This document shows, piece by piece, positions 1 through 12,470 of a stretch of DNA of 64,000 nucleotides. Position 1 is the first letter of the stretch; every line of letters begins with the position of its first letter. The position numbers and the translations under genes are program-made. The stretch is taken from positions 124,001 to 188,000 of the forward strand of contig JAQGDQ010000150.1 of assembly GCA_030141605.1 (NCBI GenBank), read 5' to 3'. Source of the DNA: Tubiluchus corallicola. Lineage: Eukaryota; Priapulida; Priapulimorpha; Priapulimorphida; Tubiluchidae. The notes below the pieces were generated by a model. That model was not told the DNA's origin and made no database searches. It saw nothing but the letters and a program-made list of their open reading frames with translations.

Positions 1-3000
1 ATAAAGTAATCACTACGTGATGTCATACACCAACATGAACATTGAATTTAACTTACGCTTAATCAATTGTGACTCATAGGACTTGAAATACTGATAAAGT
101 CGTAGTGTATCACCTCAAAGAAGCAAGCAGTCTGCAATAATACAAAGTACAAAAGGCTATGCCTACATTTAGTAAATTAAATATAAACAAACCTTGCTTC
201 ACTAAACGTTAAGTGGCGAAGAACAACTGATGAACCAAACGTCAGGCTATCCATATCTTCAGTAGCTGTAGCATAAACTTTACCTGTTTTCACTAATGCA
301 GCACACTGCGCTTCTGCTTCACATGGAGCCTAAATATGCAAACATACAAATTCGGCTTTTCATCACGGTAAATATAAGTTACACTTCTAAGGTTATTAAA
401 TAAAACAAATTTGGTGATATGATACTGTATTTTTAATTTCTTGTGACATTATATCACCGTTCGAAAAAACATTACACAATAACAAGAAAATGCAGTTACT
501 CATCACTACTCATCACCTAAAAACAAACTATTAATGCACATACTTGTTGCATTGCATAAATGATCAAGCTATGTAGTATGACATTAGAGCTGACACAGCT
601 TGTATTTTCCACAGATGACAAAAACCAGTTGTTGGCATTTGAAAAATCGTGATGCAAAAGCCCAAGAATTATAATAAAAATAATCACTTAAAAAAATTGG
701 GGTAAACAAATATTGATAATACATTCTGCCAGACTGTTTTATGAAATAGCTCAAAATATTAATAACTATCGGCTACAAAATCAGCAAAAAAGTAACTAGA
801 CATAACAATAAAAATACCCAGCAGCAGTTGCAATGTTCTATTAGTTAGAAAAAACACTACAAAAATTACTAGGCTTACCATATTGTGTCAAAGAGAAAAT
901 GGAAAGATAAAGCAAGTTTACCAACTTTTTATCAAAATGTATCATTATCATTAAAACTACTATTTAGGTCAACAAAAATGATATTCTTCAAGCAGACGAA
1001 AGCTTTATTAATAGTAGCACTTTACTTTGTAATAGAATTTTGGCAAAATAGTTGCAGTCTCGCTATACTCATTTCATTTAATTCTCTTTACTGTAATTTT
1101 ATATATCATGGGTGCAGTTTGGCTTAGCTTTTCCATTTATACAGCCTGGGTTGCTAGGTGCTCTGTGAGATATAGCACAGTCCAGCACCTAATAATAGGA
1201 ACTAATTAATGAGGATGGTTGCAGCAAAAATGAAAATTACTTTAATCAAAGAAAATCTATAGCATCTTAATGGATTTATGGACAGTCCATTAATGTCAGA
1301 CATTGAACCATCAAAGACTTCTAAGCCATGGCAGACAAATAACACTGTCCAATAACAGCATTCTTGCAGTCACTCGTTCATTTAAGCTTTAGTGTTGCTT
1401 AACTTCGATCGTTATACGTATACAATGACTACACAGCTATTCTTACAAAAACACCGACAAGCTTACATTTATGTATGGAATGCCCATCAGCTGCAACAAT
1501 TTCTTGCATTCATCACTGTGTTCACGTGTAACTTTGACAATTCTTTTACTAAACTTTTCTACACCAGCAACATCACCTACAAGAATTTACAGTGACTGTT
1601 ATTAAAGACCTCAACATTATAAGCAGCATAACGTCACTGTAGTGATGGTACATTGGTTGCATTTTCATAATTTATTAAGTGGATACGAAATTAGTTTGTT
1701 AATACATTACAATCAGCTATAATTGATTGCAATGCTATTATTTATAACACTAGAAAGCAGTCTCGCAAGAAAACCAGAAGATCATGCCTATGAGAAACCT
1801 TTGCAATATCGTGTAAGCAATAATGTGTAATAAACTGCCCATGAGCACACCAAGTTGCTACACAAAGGCAATAAGGTAGCATAATATTGCTTGATTTCAT
1901 ATTGCTTTGTTGGGTGCTTTTTTGTGAATTGTCCCAAAAATAAGTTAAAATGTTAGTAAAATCAATTAGCATTGTCAACTGAAAAAGTAATTGATAATCA
2001 AAAAACGGATAGCATTTTCAACTAATATTCTATGCGAGTAAGAATAATACTAAAATACCAATTTGTGGGAATTGACTGCAACACAAATGCTTTTTGTTTT
2101 TTCTGAATCAGTATGTTACATAGTATTTCAGAAAAATTTCCCCCGTGAATTTGCCTTGAGGAAAATTTTTTAGGGCCGGTTGAAACTTAGGCCCAGGTGA
2201 GCCCCTGAAAATGTACAAATTTGTGCATAGCAAGGATGAGGGTATACATTGTTGAAGCCATGTAAGATTCTAGAGATGACTCTGTTAGTATTTTGCTGTA
2301 CACCATTGTGATCATGTAGATAGTACTAACCAGAAAAAATGTTTAAATAGTCCTGCATGGTGCACTATCTTAAAAGCCGGCTCATCTCAGAATAGCCCAA
2401 AAATATATTTATTGTGTTTATTTTTAACATTACGTAAACATAATGTAAAATATAAGATTGATTTATTTATTCTCCCTCTCTCTGGGGTATATTGGAAGTA
2501 GGTAACGCCTTATTTAATCGTCCAGTGTATCCAAGTTAAACAACCCTTTGGGTGTTTTCATAAAAAGCCCCATGGCAAAATATTGCCACACTCTAAATTA
2601 TTACTGATACTGGTTTTTTATATAACTGTGTCGATATAACTGTATAGATAAAAACAAAAAGGAGCATGAAAAAAATAGACAGGGTATCAATAACTACATT
2701 TTTAGGCTATTCTGAGATGGGACAGTTTTCTACTAATATCCATATGATCGCAATGGTACATGGCAAATATTAATATGTCATCTCTCGAATATTGCATTGC
2801 TAGAACATTGTACACCCTCGTCCTTGCCATGTACAAATTTATACATTTTCAGGTGCTCACCTGGACCTAAATTTCAACTGGCCCTAAGGCAAATTCACGA
2901 AGGGAATTTTTCTAGTATACTACGTAAAATACTGATTGAGAAAAAACATAAAGCATTTGTGTTCCAATTAATTTTCAAAAAAATGTTCTCCTTCTCACCT

Positions 3001-6000
3001 ATTCTTGCATGTTCGTTGCAAAAGACAATGTAAAGAAATAATTTAATGGAATAATGACTTGTACAGCAAAGCAGGGATGAAAATGACAAATTTCAAAAAA
3101 TTCTGAAACAGGCCGTAGGCAGCAACAAATTGCAATTTTGTAACCATAGAGAGCCTTTAAAGTTTAAGTGGACTTAAAATATCAATTACCTTGTTTCATG
3201 CATAATTAAAAATACCCAACTATCAATGATACATGATACCTAATTTTCTAAAAAATGCCTAAGTACTGGCCGCTCCTATGCAAAAGTATATAAAAATTGT
3301 CTGCAACTGACTCAAATAACTCCGCACAATTGATTCTATATTTTTATACATAGAGATCTACACGTGGTTACACTTATGTACGCGATGTAAACAAAGTGAC
3401 AGCCTGCCAACTAGCGGTCAGTTTGTGAAATAATGTATTGGGTCCATAAAAATTTTCTCAATGAATTTACGCAATTTGCAAAAGTGGCACTACTGGTCTT
3501 CCAAAAACTCGGAATTCCGCGCATTCGCGGAAAATTCTCATCCCTGCAGCAAAGACGTGTAAAGACTGACAGTATGATTTGGTGCCCATTCCAAAACCCC
3601 ATGCTATTTTAAGGCATAGGTCATTTCTATTAAGCACAATGCCATGTAACATTATATTTTTACCGAGAATTCGATTGCAGTGACTGTCAGTAGTAAAGTA
3701 ATAGGTACAATTAAGGTAATTTACTAGCAAATTTTTTAAACTCTTAGTTATTTTTAGTAATTTATGAGAGCAGTGGAATGATCTCACTGACACATAGGTA
3801 ACCCTATTAGTATTATAAAATTTATGCAAGTTGCATAACAAAACTTTAACCTCATTTGTAGTAACTTGTGATACAAATTTGAAATAAACAATACAAAAAA
3901 TAAATAGCTTGCCAAACCCGATTCTGTTGCTTGTTCTAGACTTTTTTTTGCTTCTTCCCTTCTTTCAGCACGCTTAGCCAACTGAAAAAAGAAGTGAAGA
4001 TAAACTTTACAAAAGATACAAAAAGCATACAGGTTACAGTCCTTGAAAATCAAGAATGATTAATGATTTACTAAGTATGAAGCTAATAAAATTTACCTGT
4101 TTACAAAGATAATTTAGCTAATTTCTTAATATCATAAAAAAAGTCCAGCAGTTTAAGTAAGTTAAACAGTTAAGTAGTGATTTTGAAACTGTTGAGTTAT
4201 GTAAAAAATTTAATTGGAAACCTGTCACTGTAGTCAACTTGTGCCTGGGCACCTTACTATAGAGTTCTGTTAAGATAATTAAAATATACTTTTAAAATAT
4301 TTTAAAGTGAACAACAACTCTCCTTAGCACCTCCTTGTTGGAACTATTTATTGCCTCAATTTTAAAAACCTGAAAATCTTATTGAGTGACTGAACCCGAA
4401 GAGCCAAACATCACACTTACACTAATCTCCATTTGGGTTCCTTACCTGGAAAAATTTCCAGATTCTGTGACCTGCTGTTTGGCTGGAACAGCTTACAAAG
4501 ATTCTTAACCAACCTACTGGCCTAATTATGGGTAACTCTTGTGTCAATTTTTGTAATAATCCTTAAATGACAGCATTTAAAGTATCGTTGCTACAGTGCT
4601 AGACTGAAATCATCTAAAAATGCCCCAAACCACCATATTACAAAAAATGGATGGTGCTGAAAGTGAATTCTCGCCTGGTCAACTTTCATATCTATATCAA
4701 ATTTTTACTTAACCAAGCCCATCATTAAGCAATGTAAAGTCTCGTCAGCAAACAAGCGGGTGATTACCTAACAAATCTTTTCTGGGCTGTTTTATCTGCC
4801 CTTCTGCCCGCTACTATTTGATCAAGACACTACTGCCTAATCGGTCTCTCACTTTGATAATGCAGTAACATTCCAGACCTGGTTAAAAGTGCTTAACACA
4901 TACAACACATAAATCTATGTCAGCACAGCATACATGAAAGCAGTGGCGGCTCGTAGCTAAAATTAGTGGGGTGCTACTACAGTAAAATTTTACCCAGTAA
5001 ATTGAGCAAAATGAAACAAACACATAAAAAGAAAATTTATACATACATTTGATAAAATCCTAAACAAAAAATATTTTTTTACTTACTAATAGCCTAAATT
5101 GTTACAGTTCCAGAGAAATTAAGCAAATTAATGAATTTATTCATTAAGTAAATTTAAGTTTAAATTTATCCGTTCATTTAAAAATAAAATCCATTCTTCT
5201 TGTTTTACTTTGCGCGAAAAGATGAATAATTTTCTCCTTAATCAATACTGCGTGAGTGACAGTGCTCTCATTATCTAGTGTGCTGCGTCTTATCTGTGAC
5301 ATGTGCACATGACCGCATGCGTGCAACAGCCAAACACCATGTTGTTGGACCTGTGTAGTGCACAGTTCCTTCACGTACTATGGCTCCATACAAGGATTTA
5401 CAAGTATAAAGAAAGAATTAAAGAAAAAAGATCAAATACTAGCGATAATATCAACTGAAAATAGGGGGTGCTGCAGTTCCTCACCTATACACAAGCCGCA
5501 ACTGCATGAAAAGACTTTTAAAATCGGTAATAATCTGCAAATCAAAATGAAGAAAGTTTATGTTTGTCAATAATTTATTGCTTGTTGTTTAATGTTTTTT
5601 GCTGAGTCCAAGAAATCTACAAAGGAAAAATCTGCATCTAGTCCTGTTTAGTATAAACCTGTACCTTTCTTAAATCCTTGTCTGGATGTTCACTAACTGG
5701 ATGGTATGTATTCATTCACTAACTGACTCAAAAGACCCACTCAGAGTCAGTGACTACCACACTAAAAACTCCATCTGGTGCTGTACGTTATCCAAACTTA
5801 ACTGTTAATCCTTTCCAGATTTTAAGTTATAGTAGCTTTGTCTTGAACCACCCACTCAATGCCAACAACTAACTCAAAAATGTGCTTCTACCAGGTATTA
5901 TACGATTTAACCTTCTCACAGCTTTATAATCATTAATGTTATTCACTCATTCACTCGTATTACTGCTGAGCCTAGACTGAAAAAATTGTTTGCACTTTGA

Positions 6001-7738
6001 AAATATGAAAGCAACGATTGACAGCTATCCTTATTTACAATTTCACCTCCAAAATCAACTGATAAAATAAATTTATGTGACAATTTAATGATTATAGTTT
6101 CTCATACCTCACCACCTTTCATAGTTGGTGGCTTTCCATCAAATACATAAACAGGCTTGATGCCATTGTCGACCATACGAATTGTTCTGTAGAAGATTCC
6201 CATCAGGTGACTAGAAAAATATAATGCTTTAGAAAACTTGATTTCAATTAAAGTGTATTAACGAGATTCCTAAAAATTAGTTACTTTTTAAGCATGCCAA
6301 ACATTAGCAGGTAAGAATGCAAAAACCAGCTTGGTGATTTGCACCAATGGTGATGGAACACCTTGTATATTCTAGTATCTCTGACAATATAGAAAATACT
6401 CATGGCAATTTTTCTAATTACAAATAAAGAAAAGCAGAATGACCAGTAGAAAAATATTTGTTAAAAGTTTTAAATTTGAAAGTCCAGGCTCATAACTAAT
6501 TTTGACATAGATCTTCCAAAAGAATGCTGAAGAATGAAGGCCTGGTGATTAGGAGATACTCAGTACAATTAATTAATTACAAGCACTTGCCTTGTAGTTT
6601 CTCCGCTATCATTTGTCAACACACTCCCATCTTGCCTAACAGCAATCAGAAACTGATATATAGACATAGACGCATCAACGGCTACTTTCCGACCTAAGTT
6701 TCAAATACAAAGACTGAAGTAAAGTACAATACATATATAGTATCAGAAAGCTTTTTGCTATATTAAAAAAATATGATAGAAGCCTGGAAAATTAAATTGC
6801 TTAAAATAAACACGTTTGTGGCAGACTTACAGTAAATTAGCTACGAATACCAAAATTCAAAGAACTAAATAATATTCAAATTTCAAAGAATCACATGCCA
6901 ACATAACTTCTTTATTTGCTTATAATTCCACCCAACCTAACCGGATGTTTTCGCTGGCCACTTTTTTAAAAGACAAAATTAAAAACAGTTAGTGTAAAGC
7001 AGTTAAGAAGGGTATTTAAGAGGAATATATACAACGTTTTCTTAGCTGATGCTTTTTGGTGACATAACTGCACTCTGGCAATTTGTCTAACTTAGTAGAC
7101 AAGATAACTGTTATTGTAATGAAGTTCTTATAATGTATAGAGTATTACAACATTTAAGGAAACCAATGTGCAATTCTTAGACAGTATTCAAAGGATTTAA
7201 AAGAGAAGAAAACTCTGTTATCAGAATAACTAAGCAATCTGAATTTACTAAGCCCAATTTCAGAACAATCACTTGCCCTATAAAAAAAACCAATGCAGCA
7301 GATTTAAATTTTTTCATTGGTAGACACGTAGACACTGTCAGCCACATTTATGGTCAACAGCTCTTGAGAAATCGTAGGTCAAAATTTGGTATGGTATAAA
7401 AATTGTCCCTTTTCCTTTAACGGTAACAAAATAGTCGCCAACATGGTTGGACAACATACTAAATAGATTCGAAAGCTAAATAACCAACTTTAGCAGTACC
7501 AAAACTGCTATAAAAGCATTGAGAATTGTATGAGTAAACCTATTATTTGCAGTCATAAAATGTGGACAATTGCATAATTATAAAGTTATTTAAAGCAAAG
7601 CACGAAAAATATGAGAAATAATGCTAAAAAGTAGAAGTGAATTACAAATGACTTACCAAAATAATTTCTAATGTCGTTTTCTTTAATAGCAGATGGCGCA
7701 AAATCACCGATGAGCTTTGCCAGTCCCAGAATACCCAT
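1..7738 (-). CDS. FEN1: Flap endonuclease 1, 5' six coding exons (partial gene)
   Basis: Structure-specific nuclease that removes 5' flaps during Okazaki-fragment maturation and long-patch base-excision repair, in the nucleus with PCNA. Exons, read on the minus strand: 7738-7657, 6693-6591, 6210-6108, 3981-3918, 1576-1467, 329-193. They total 599 nt (199 codons plus 2 nt) and every join keeps frame. The product starts [15 protein letters not shown], so the ATG at 7738-7736 is secure. Visible family marks: [13 protein letters not shown] with the metal-binding Asp at residue 34, YVFDGKPP (second Asp), then EAEAQCAAL and [11 protein letters not shown], which carry the remaining catalytic acids of the XPG-N and XPG-I domains. 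The helix-hairpin-helix region and PCNA-binding tail (about 180 residues in homologues) lie beyond base 1; bases 1-192 show no further exon and are intron. Intron 2 uses a GC donor. Nothing in the visible half suggests a pseudogene. A 5'UTR intron may end near 7750 but is not proven. Confidence 0.95.
2030..3025. mobile_element. Foldback element with long inverted arms
   Basis: About 2030-2265 reappears as the reverse complement at about 2795-3025: runs such as ACACAAATGCTTT, GTGAATTTGCCTT, CACCTGAAAATGTA and GGGTGTACA match with scattered mismatches. An inner pair (CATCTCAGAATAGCC, near 2385-2420 and 2695-2730) extends the arms. No ORF is inside. The form is that of a non-autonomous foldback or long-TIR DNA transposon. 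A single related arm lies at about 20255-20400. Confidence 0.7.
3072..3546. mobile_element. hAT-type MITE with perfect 8-bp TSD
   Basis: 475-bp element starting CAGGGATGAAAAT and ending ATTCTCATCCCTG (terminal inverted repeats with one mismatch). It is flanked on both sides by the identical 8-bp target-site duplication CAGCAAAG (3064-3071 and 3547-3554). An 8-bp TSD and CAG-type ends are typical of the hAT superfamily. No transposase is present. Part of the interior (about 3280-3345) resembles the start of the pogo-like MITEs in DDX27 introns. Confidence 0.85.
3982..6107 (-). other. FEN1 intron 3
   Basis: Intron between the exon ending PPTMKGGE and the exon starting [13 protein letters not shown] (phase 0). 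It contains the hAT MITE at 4941-5504. I recognise nothing else in it. Confidence 0.85.
4941..5504. mobile_element. hAT-type MITE
   Basis: 564-bp element beginning CAGTGGCGGCTCGT and ending GCCGCAACTG. The reverse complement of the right end (CAGTTGCGGCTTGT) matches the left. Subterminal GGGGTGCT near 4975 and GGGGGTGCTG near 5464 are in mirrored positions. Flanks CATGAAAG and CATGAAAA form an 8-bp TSD with one mismatch. Non-autonomous, inside FEN1 intron 3. Confidence 0.8.
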
Positions 7739-7887
7739 ATCTTAGTAAGCCTGATTCAAATTAATGCTAGCATCAATAAAAAAACACAAAACTAAGTGAA
7801 TAGTAGTAATCAATATTGATCAATGGGAATGTATTTATAGTTCTTAAGCATTTTGCTACATTATCATGCAAAACAGTCCAGTGCACT

Positions 7888-8020
7888 CCAGTGTCGTAAG
7901 TCAAGTCTTTCAGCTCAAGTCCAAATCGAGTCTGAAGTCTTTGTGCTTCAAGTCTGAGTCATGTCTCGGGTCATTACATCCAAGTCCGGGTCAAGTCTCG
8001 CGTCGTTACGTCTAGTATCA
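7888..8020. mobile_element. hAT-like element end rich in CAAGTC repeats
   Basis: A stretch starting CAGTGTCGTAAGTCAAGTC with many short CAAGTC/GAGTC words, followed by unrelated sequence. The same end type occurs in reverse at 55375-55482. The matching right terminus was not found, so this is a fragment or a badly decayed copy. Confidence 0.5.
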
Positions 8021-10890
8021 GTAATACATGAACTTGCATGTATATTTCAAAAAGTCATTTATAATCAAATACATACATAAAAAAATAATAATAATAAAAC
8101 AACATTCACCCATTGAAGCAATAACGGAAGCTACTGAAATCTGTCGATACAATTTAAATAAAAACAAATTTGTAATGGCAGTCTTTTTGCATCTACGTAA
8201 AGCCTTTGATGCAATAATGGAAGCTACTGAAAACCAATATGCTGGCACTCACCTAAAATAATGATTCCATTTAATTTCTCCAGTTTAGAGATGACATGAA
8301 GATTCTAGAAGTGTTAGTCAATTAGTAAAATTAACTATATTTTATCTGATTCTACAAAATTTTAATTTATCAGTGATAACATTCACAGTATTTTAACTCG
8401 TGTTTTCAAAGTATAAGCATTTGTTCAAAACTTCGTTAGATGTTTAGCGAATCAGGAAGTAACTGATCAAGCTACTTTTAACCAACTTTGGCCATGTGTC
8501 TCAAACTTGTTATTTTATAAGGATTCCCAAAGTACACAGTCCAAATATACCAATGAAACTAATTCTTTCTGCTCTTGATACTGTCACTTATGCTGCCTCA
8601 AAAACTTTAGCACCTATAAGTGAACGCCTCTTTAATAAGTGTGAACATTGTTAAGGATTCATTTATTTCATTAAAGAAATTTTATCTTTGAATTGACTTA
8701 AACATAAAAAAATGTCTTGATAAAGTTTTTTTCAAAAAATCACTGTACAATCTGTTTCCAAAAAATAATGTATTTTTTACAGTCTGGTATTGTTTCAGAT
8801 TTCAGCATAGCAACTGCAACAGCAAACCGTCCAAACACCTTAAAGAAAGAACGTGTGCGCATGTGAGTGTTTCATCTAAAACTGGCAAGAAACTAAAAAG
8901 TTCTCCTTAGTCTAGTATTCTTGACCTTATTTGTGCTTCTAGTCACAGTTCCGTGTTTAATAATTTTAGCAATGTGGCCAAGGCTACAGAAACCTGGGAC
9001 CTATTAATAAAAGAAAGTTTATCAATGAAATCTAACAAGCCTGTTCTTGCAGTGAAAAGTAGTTCAATTCCTTTAACTTTGTTTTCAAACACCGAGCTAT
9101 AGATTTACTATATATCTTTTTCTTTAGAGGTCTCTTTTACTACATCTTTGGCTTCTATCTGAATGCACAATTAGTTATTTTCATGCACTGTATATAAAAC
9201 TGGTCTGCAGTCAAAATGCTTGACATGTTTTTAGTATTTTATATTTTAAAGTTTTGAATTAAACTTTTTTTCAATAACATTATGAATGGTATAGGCACTA
9301 ATATAGTTCCTTGCAGCACTCTTTTCATGACAGGTCTCCATGAACATTTTTCCAAGCTTGCTCAAACACACTGTGTGCAGTTTTTAAGGAAGTCTTCCAT
9401 TAAGGCTTTCTGCAGACTCGCAAAACATTACATCAACAAAAGAACCATCACACAGAACTTCTTGCCAATCGTTTATTGATTCCAGTAGATATATGCGTCT
9501 TCCCATTGTAACAGTTTTATCTCACTAACTAGCATTGTTAGTGCTTGAATATTTAATAATGTAATGGATTACATAAGTTTTAGGGTACTTGCTTGACATT
9601 AGTTAATATTTCTACTGATAAATACCTTTAAAAAGAATATGAATATCCTATTACTGTGCATGCCCGTTTTAATTTTTAATAATTATAAAATGTTTTTTTT
9701 TACTGGAGTTCTGCTGCTTTACATGTAACTCTAAGGAAATTGCAACAACAGTGAACCATTGTCTGCATAGTGGCAAAATTATTAGAATTTAATTACTCAG
9801 TTAGAACATTTTTTACAAAATGCAAAATTCTAAGATTATTTTTGAAGTATCAAAGTGCTTTACTGTATTACTAAATGAGCATTCTACACTCACAGTGCAC
9901 AAAAGAAATATTATATCACGAAGAAAAATGGTACTGAAGAAAAACGGAATGGCTACAGGCTGTATAATGCCATATCACCATTTTCATGAAGTGGGCATGT
10001 ACTTTTCAATGGTGTGCAGGGCACATGGTCAAACGCTGTATGTCGTAAAAATTGTCAAAATCCGTATGTTTTGTAAATGTCACAGAAAGCACAGATCCAT
10101 ATTTGTTGCAAAAATAGCTACGAATACTGATCCATATTCGGTATCGTACAAAAGATGAGTACGGATTCATACCTCTGGGCACTGCCTTGTTTAAATTTAT
10201 ACTGTGTGTTGTTTGGTTTAACGTTTTTTGATTGCAAACAGAAGCTGATTAGCACTAAAAGCTAAAATAAATCATTTAAATATTTGTAAAGAAAATTACT
10301 GAATGGAAATTCGATTCTAAAGTGTGCATTTTTAGTTTTTCTCAGTTTGCTGTTGCTGAATATTTCACTCGTGTAATCTAGAACGTGTTTTAAGGTTGTT
10401 GCTTACAGTGATATTTTTGGTCAATATTGGCTTTGGTACAATATAGCATTATTGATCCAATATTGGAAACACATGGTTTACATCTATTATGGAAAAATAT
10501 TGATACAATGTTGAGGCAAGTTCACATTTCCAAACTGTCCCAATATTTGCACAAATATTGTCGTGCTGTCTGGGATACGTTACGTGGCAGCAAAGTATAC
10601 TGTTAATGTTATTGTGTTATACTGTCATGATTAGGAGTTAAGCGAGTACACTCATAGAAACTATGCTAAATGGCAGCAAAGCAAACCACAACGTAACAGC
10701 AATAGAAATAACTAAAAAGTTACCCAAAGTCTAAACAATTTTATTAATAAGTCACAAAATCCAAATTTTCAGTAAATACTTCAAAAAACACTTCTGTTAT
10801 TGTTATTTCCCGCAATAATCGATGATAAGCGATCACCTTGCTTGTTCTCGAACAGTACAGTGTTTTCTCGCGCCCTTTTCACGATAGCGT
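8021..10890. other. Intergenic, no gene recognised
   Basis: AT-rich sequence upstream of FEN1. Within 8112-8236 a 30-bp word (GCAATAACGGAAGCTACTGA and relatives) is repeated about 105 bp apart, which explains the ORFs seen on both strands. At 10420-10570 there is a cluster of CAATATTGG/CCAATATTGG motifs that may be a decayed inverted-repeat element. A 112-codon ORF at 9820-10158 resembles nothing I know and is probably chance. Confidence 0.5.
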
Positions 10891-11029
10891 GGGACCTTAT
10901 ATGTGGAAGGAAAATCATCACTAGCAAATAAACGATGTTATAAATATCTAAAAGTAGGACATCGTACGTTCGAGTTCGAACGTTTGAATCGAAATCGATT
11001 CGAACGAGTTTTTTTAGTTAGAATTTATA

Positions 11030-11875
11030 GATTCACAATCACACTATATAACTCACTAATTTTGCCTTATTTAAGCCATGCCAATATCCTATTGGGCTCA
11101 ACTTATCCATCTAATTTGTTAAAACTTCAAAGACTACAAAGAAAATTTGTTCGTATTGTTAATTGTTGTGTTTTGTTTCTCTCGGAAGGCTCGTAGAGAA
11201 AACCAGAAAATACTTCATCAAATTAAACTAGTTTATTTAGCGAGAATTCTACAACACAAAAGTATGAAGGAACGCGAAATGATTACACTAAACGTGAAAA
11301 TCTGGAAAACGTTTGAGTGTATCTGAAAACGTAAGTATACAAGAGAATGTGTAAGTGGCGTCCTTGTGAATCTGTGTGTGTCCCTCTCAGCGGCCTGCTT
11401 TGCCTTATATAGCGTGCCCGAGAAGTTTTGTCCCAGAACATTCTACACAGTAAGACGATTATTCTACATTCTACAATGTTCTATGTAATTCTAATAGATG
11501 CCAGCGATCTCCACAACATTCATAAATTACCTAAGCGTATAACAGTCACTAAAGCTCATTACCTTGATAGTAAAATTTTTAGGTTAGAAGATCTGTTGTA
11601 TTACTATACCTCTGTATATATGTAGTGATAAAACTCATTCCAAGTTATTTCCAAACTTTTTCAATAATCCAGCTAAACTTAATATAAAACAGTATAACAC
11701 TAGGTACAAGGAATACACTATTAAATTTTCAAGAACTAATGTTGGTAAAGACTTTATTTCCATTAATGGCCCTAAAACTTGGAATAAATTACCCGAATAC
11801 ATTAAAACCTCTGTGTCAATTCATAAACTAAAGAAAAATCTTAAATCACACATATTTGCTACATATTCCGAATGA
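11030..11875 (+). pseudogene. 5'-truncated non-LTR retrotransposon (RT C-terminus), split by LTR
   Basis: Translation from 11035 gives LYNSLILPYLSHANILLG and KLQRLQRKFVRI, the thumb region of CR1/Jockey-like reverse transcriptases. It continues after the 11164-11518 insertion with SKIFRLEDLLYYYTSVYM. In another frame, downstream, it reads GPKTWNKLPEYIKTS and LKKNLKSHIFATY before a stop at 11872-11874, the typical LINE C-terminus. At least one frameshift and stop make it dead. The 5' end is missing, as usual for incomplete target-primed insertions. Confidence 0.85.
11164..11518. mobile_element. Probable solo LTR inserted in the LINE
   Basis: 355-bp block that begins TGTTGTG and ends CACAACA (perfect 7-bp inverted ends, TG...CA). 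It has a TATATA-like promoter motif near 11407 and flanking pentamers TTAAT and TTCAT (5-bp TSD, one mismatch). Removing the block plus one flank rejoins the reverse-transcriptase frame exactly. No internal retroviral coding region is present. LTR superfamily not determined. Confidence 0.75.
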
Positions 11876-12160
11876 TCACTTTGAGTGTGTGGATGTATAA
11901 TGTATATTCCAAATTTACTTTACAGCATGTACATGCAAATACTCACAACTGTCAATTCATCCCTATAAAACTATGTAATATAATTGGCAATCAATTGTGC
12001 CACTTTTTAGTTTATTCTTATTTTGGCTATATTTATGCTTTGGCAATATTATCATGACTTAATCAACATCATAACATCAACGTACTAACATGTGCCATTC
12101 ATGTATCCTAATCAATATGCTGAATTTCTATCTTTTGCACCGTGTCCTCACTCTACAAAA

Positions 12161-12199
<39 letters not shown>

Positions 12200-12470
12200 C
12201 GTGCTGTGTGTGTGTGTGTGAGTGAGTGTGTGAGAGTGAGTGTGAGAGGGATCATTTAATGCACTTCTGTTTTGTTTCTTAAATTTTAAATTTACTATTA
12301 ATCTGGGCAGTGCCAACACAAAATTTTCTTCCTGGTGTTGTGCAGAGGCATACCAGTAATCTCAATAAAAATTATATATTAAGGTTTTTTCTTTGTAATA
12401 TTTGTATTAATTTAATGCTTTTTGTAAAAATTATTATTGTATGCTCATGGTAAATCTAGTAATAAATTCT
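11876..12470 (+). other. Likely LINE 3' tail region with microsatellite
   Basis: Non-coding AT-rich sequence after the LINE stop, with AATAAA-like signals near 12364 and 12461. It contains the GT microsatellite listed separately. The exact LINE 3' end is uncertain. Confidence 0.4.
12163..12250. repeat. (GT)n microsatellite
   Basis: About 88 bp of GT dinucleotides, interrupted by GC, GA and GCT units, grading into GAGT. Confidence 0.97.

Larger units (their letters stand above)
1577..3917 (-). other. FEN1 intron 4, transposon-filled
   Basis: Intron between the exon ending ATESG and the exon carrying [12 protein letters not shown]. The phase-1 codon Gly is split by the junction. It contains the foldback at about 2030-3025 and the hAT MITE at 3072-3546. 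No other coding signal was recognised here. Confidence 0.85.

Noticed and set aside
1-190. Possible further FEN1 exon after a TTATTGCAG acceptor near 130
   Set aside because: None of the frames that fit phase 2 resembles the next FEN1 segment and the in-phase reading soon meets a stop.
9820-10158. 112-codon intergenic ORF
   Set aside because: No recognisable domain and no conserved neighbours or splice-linked exons.
12128-12319. His/Thr-rich ORF on the minus strand
   Set aside because: Translation of the GT microsatellite.
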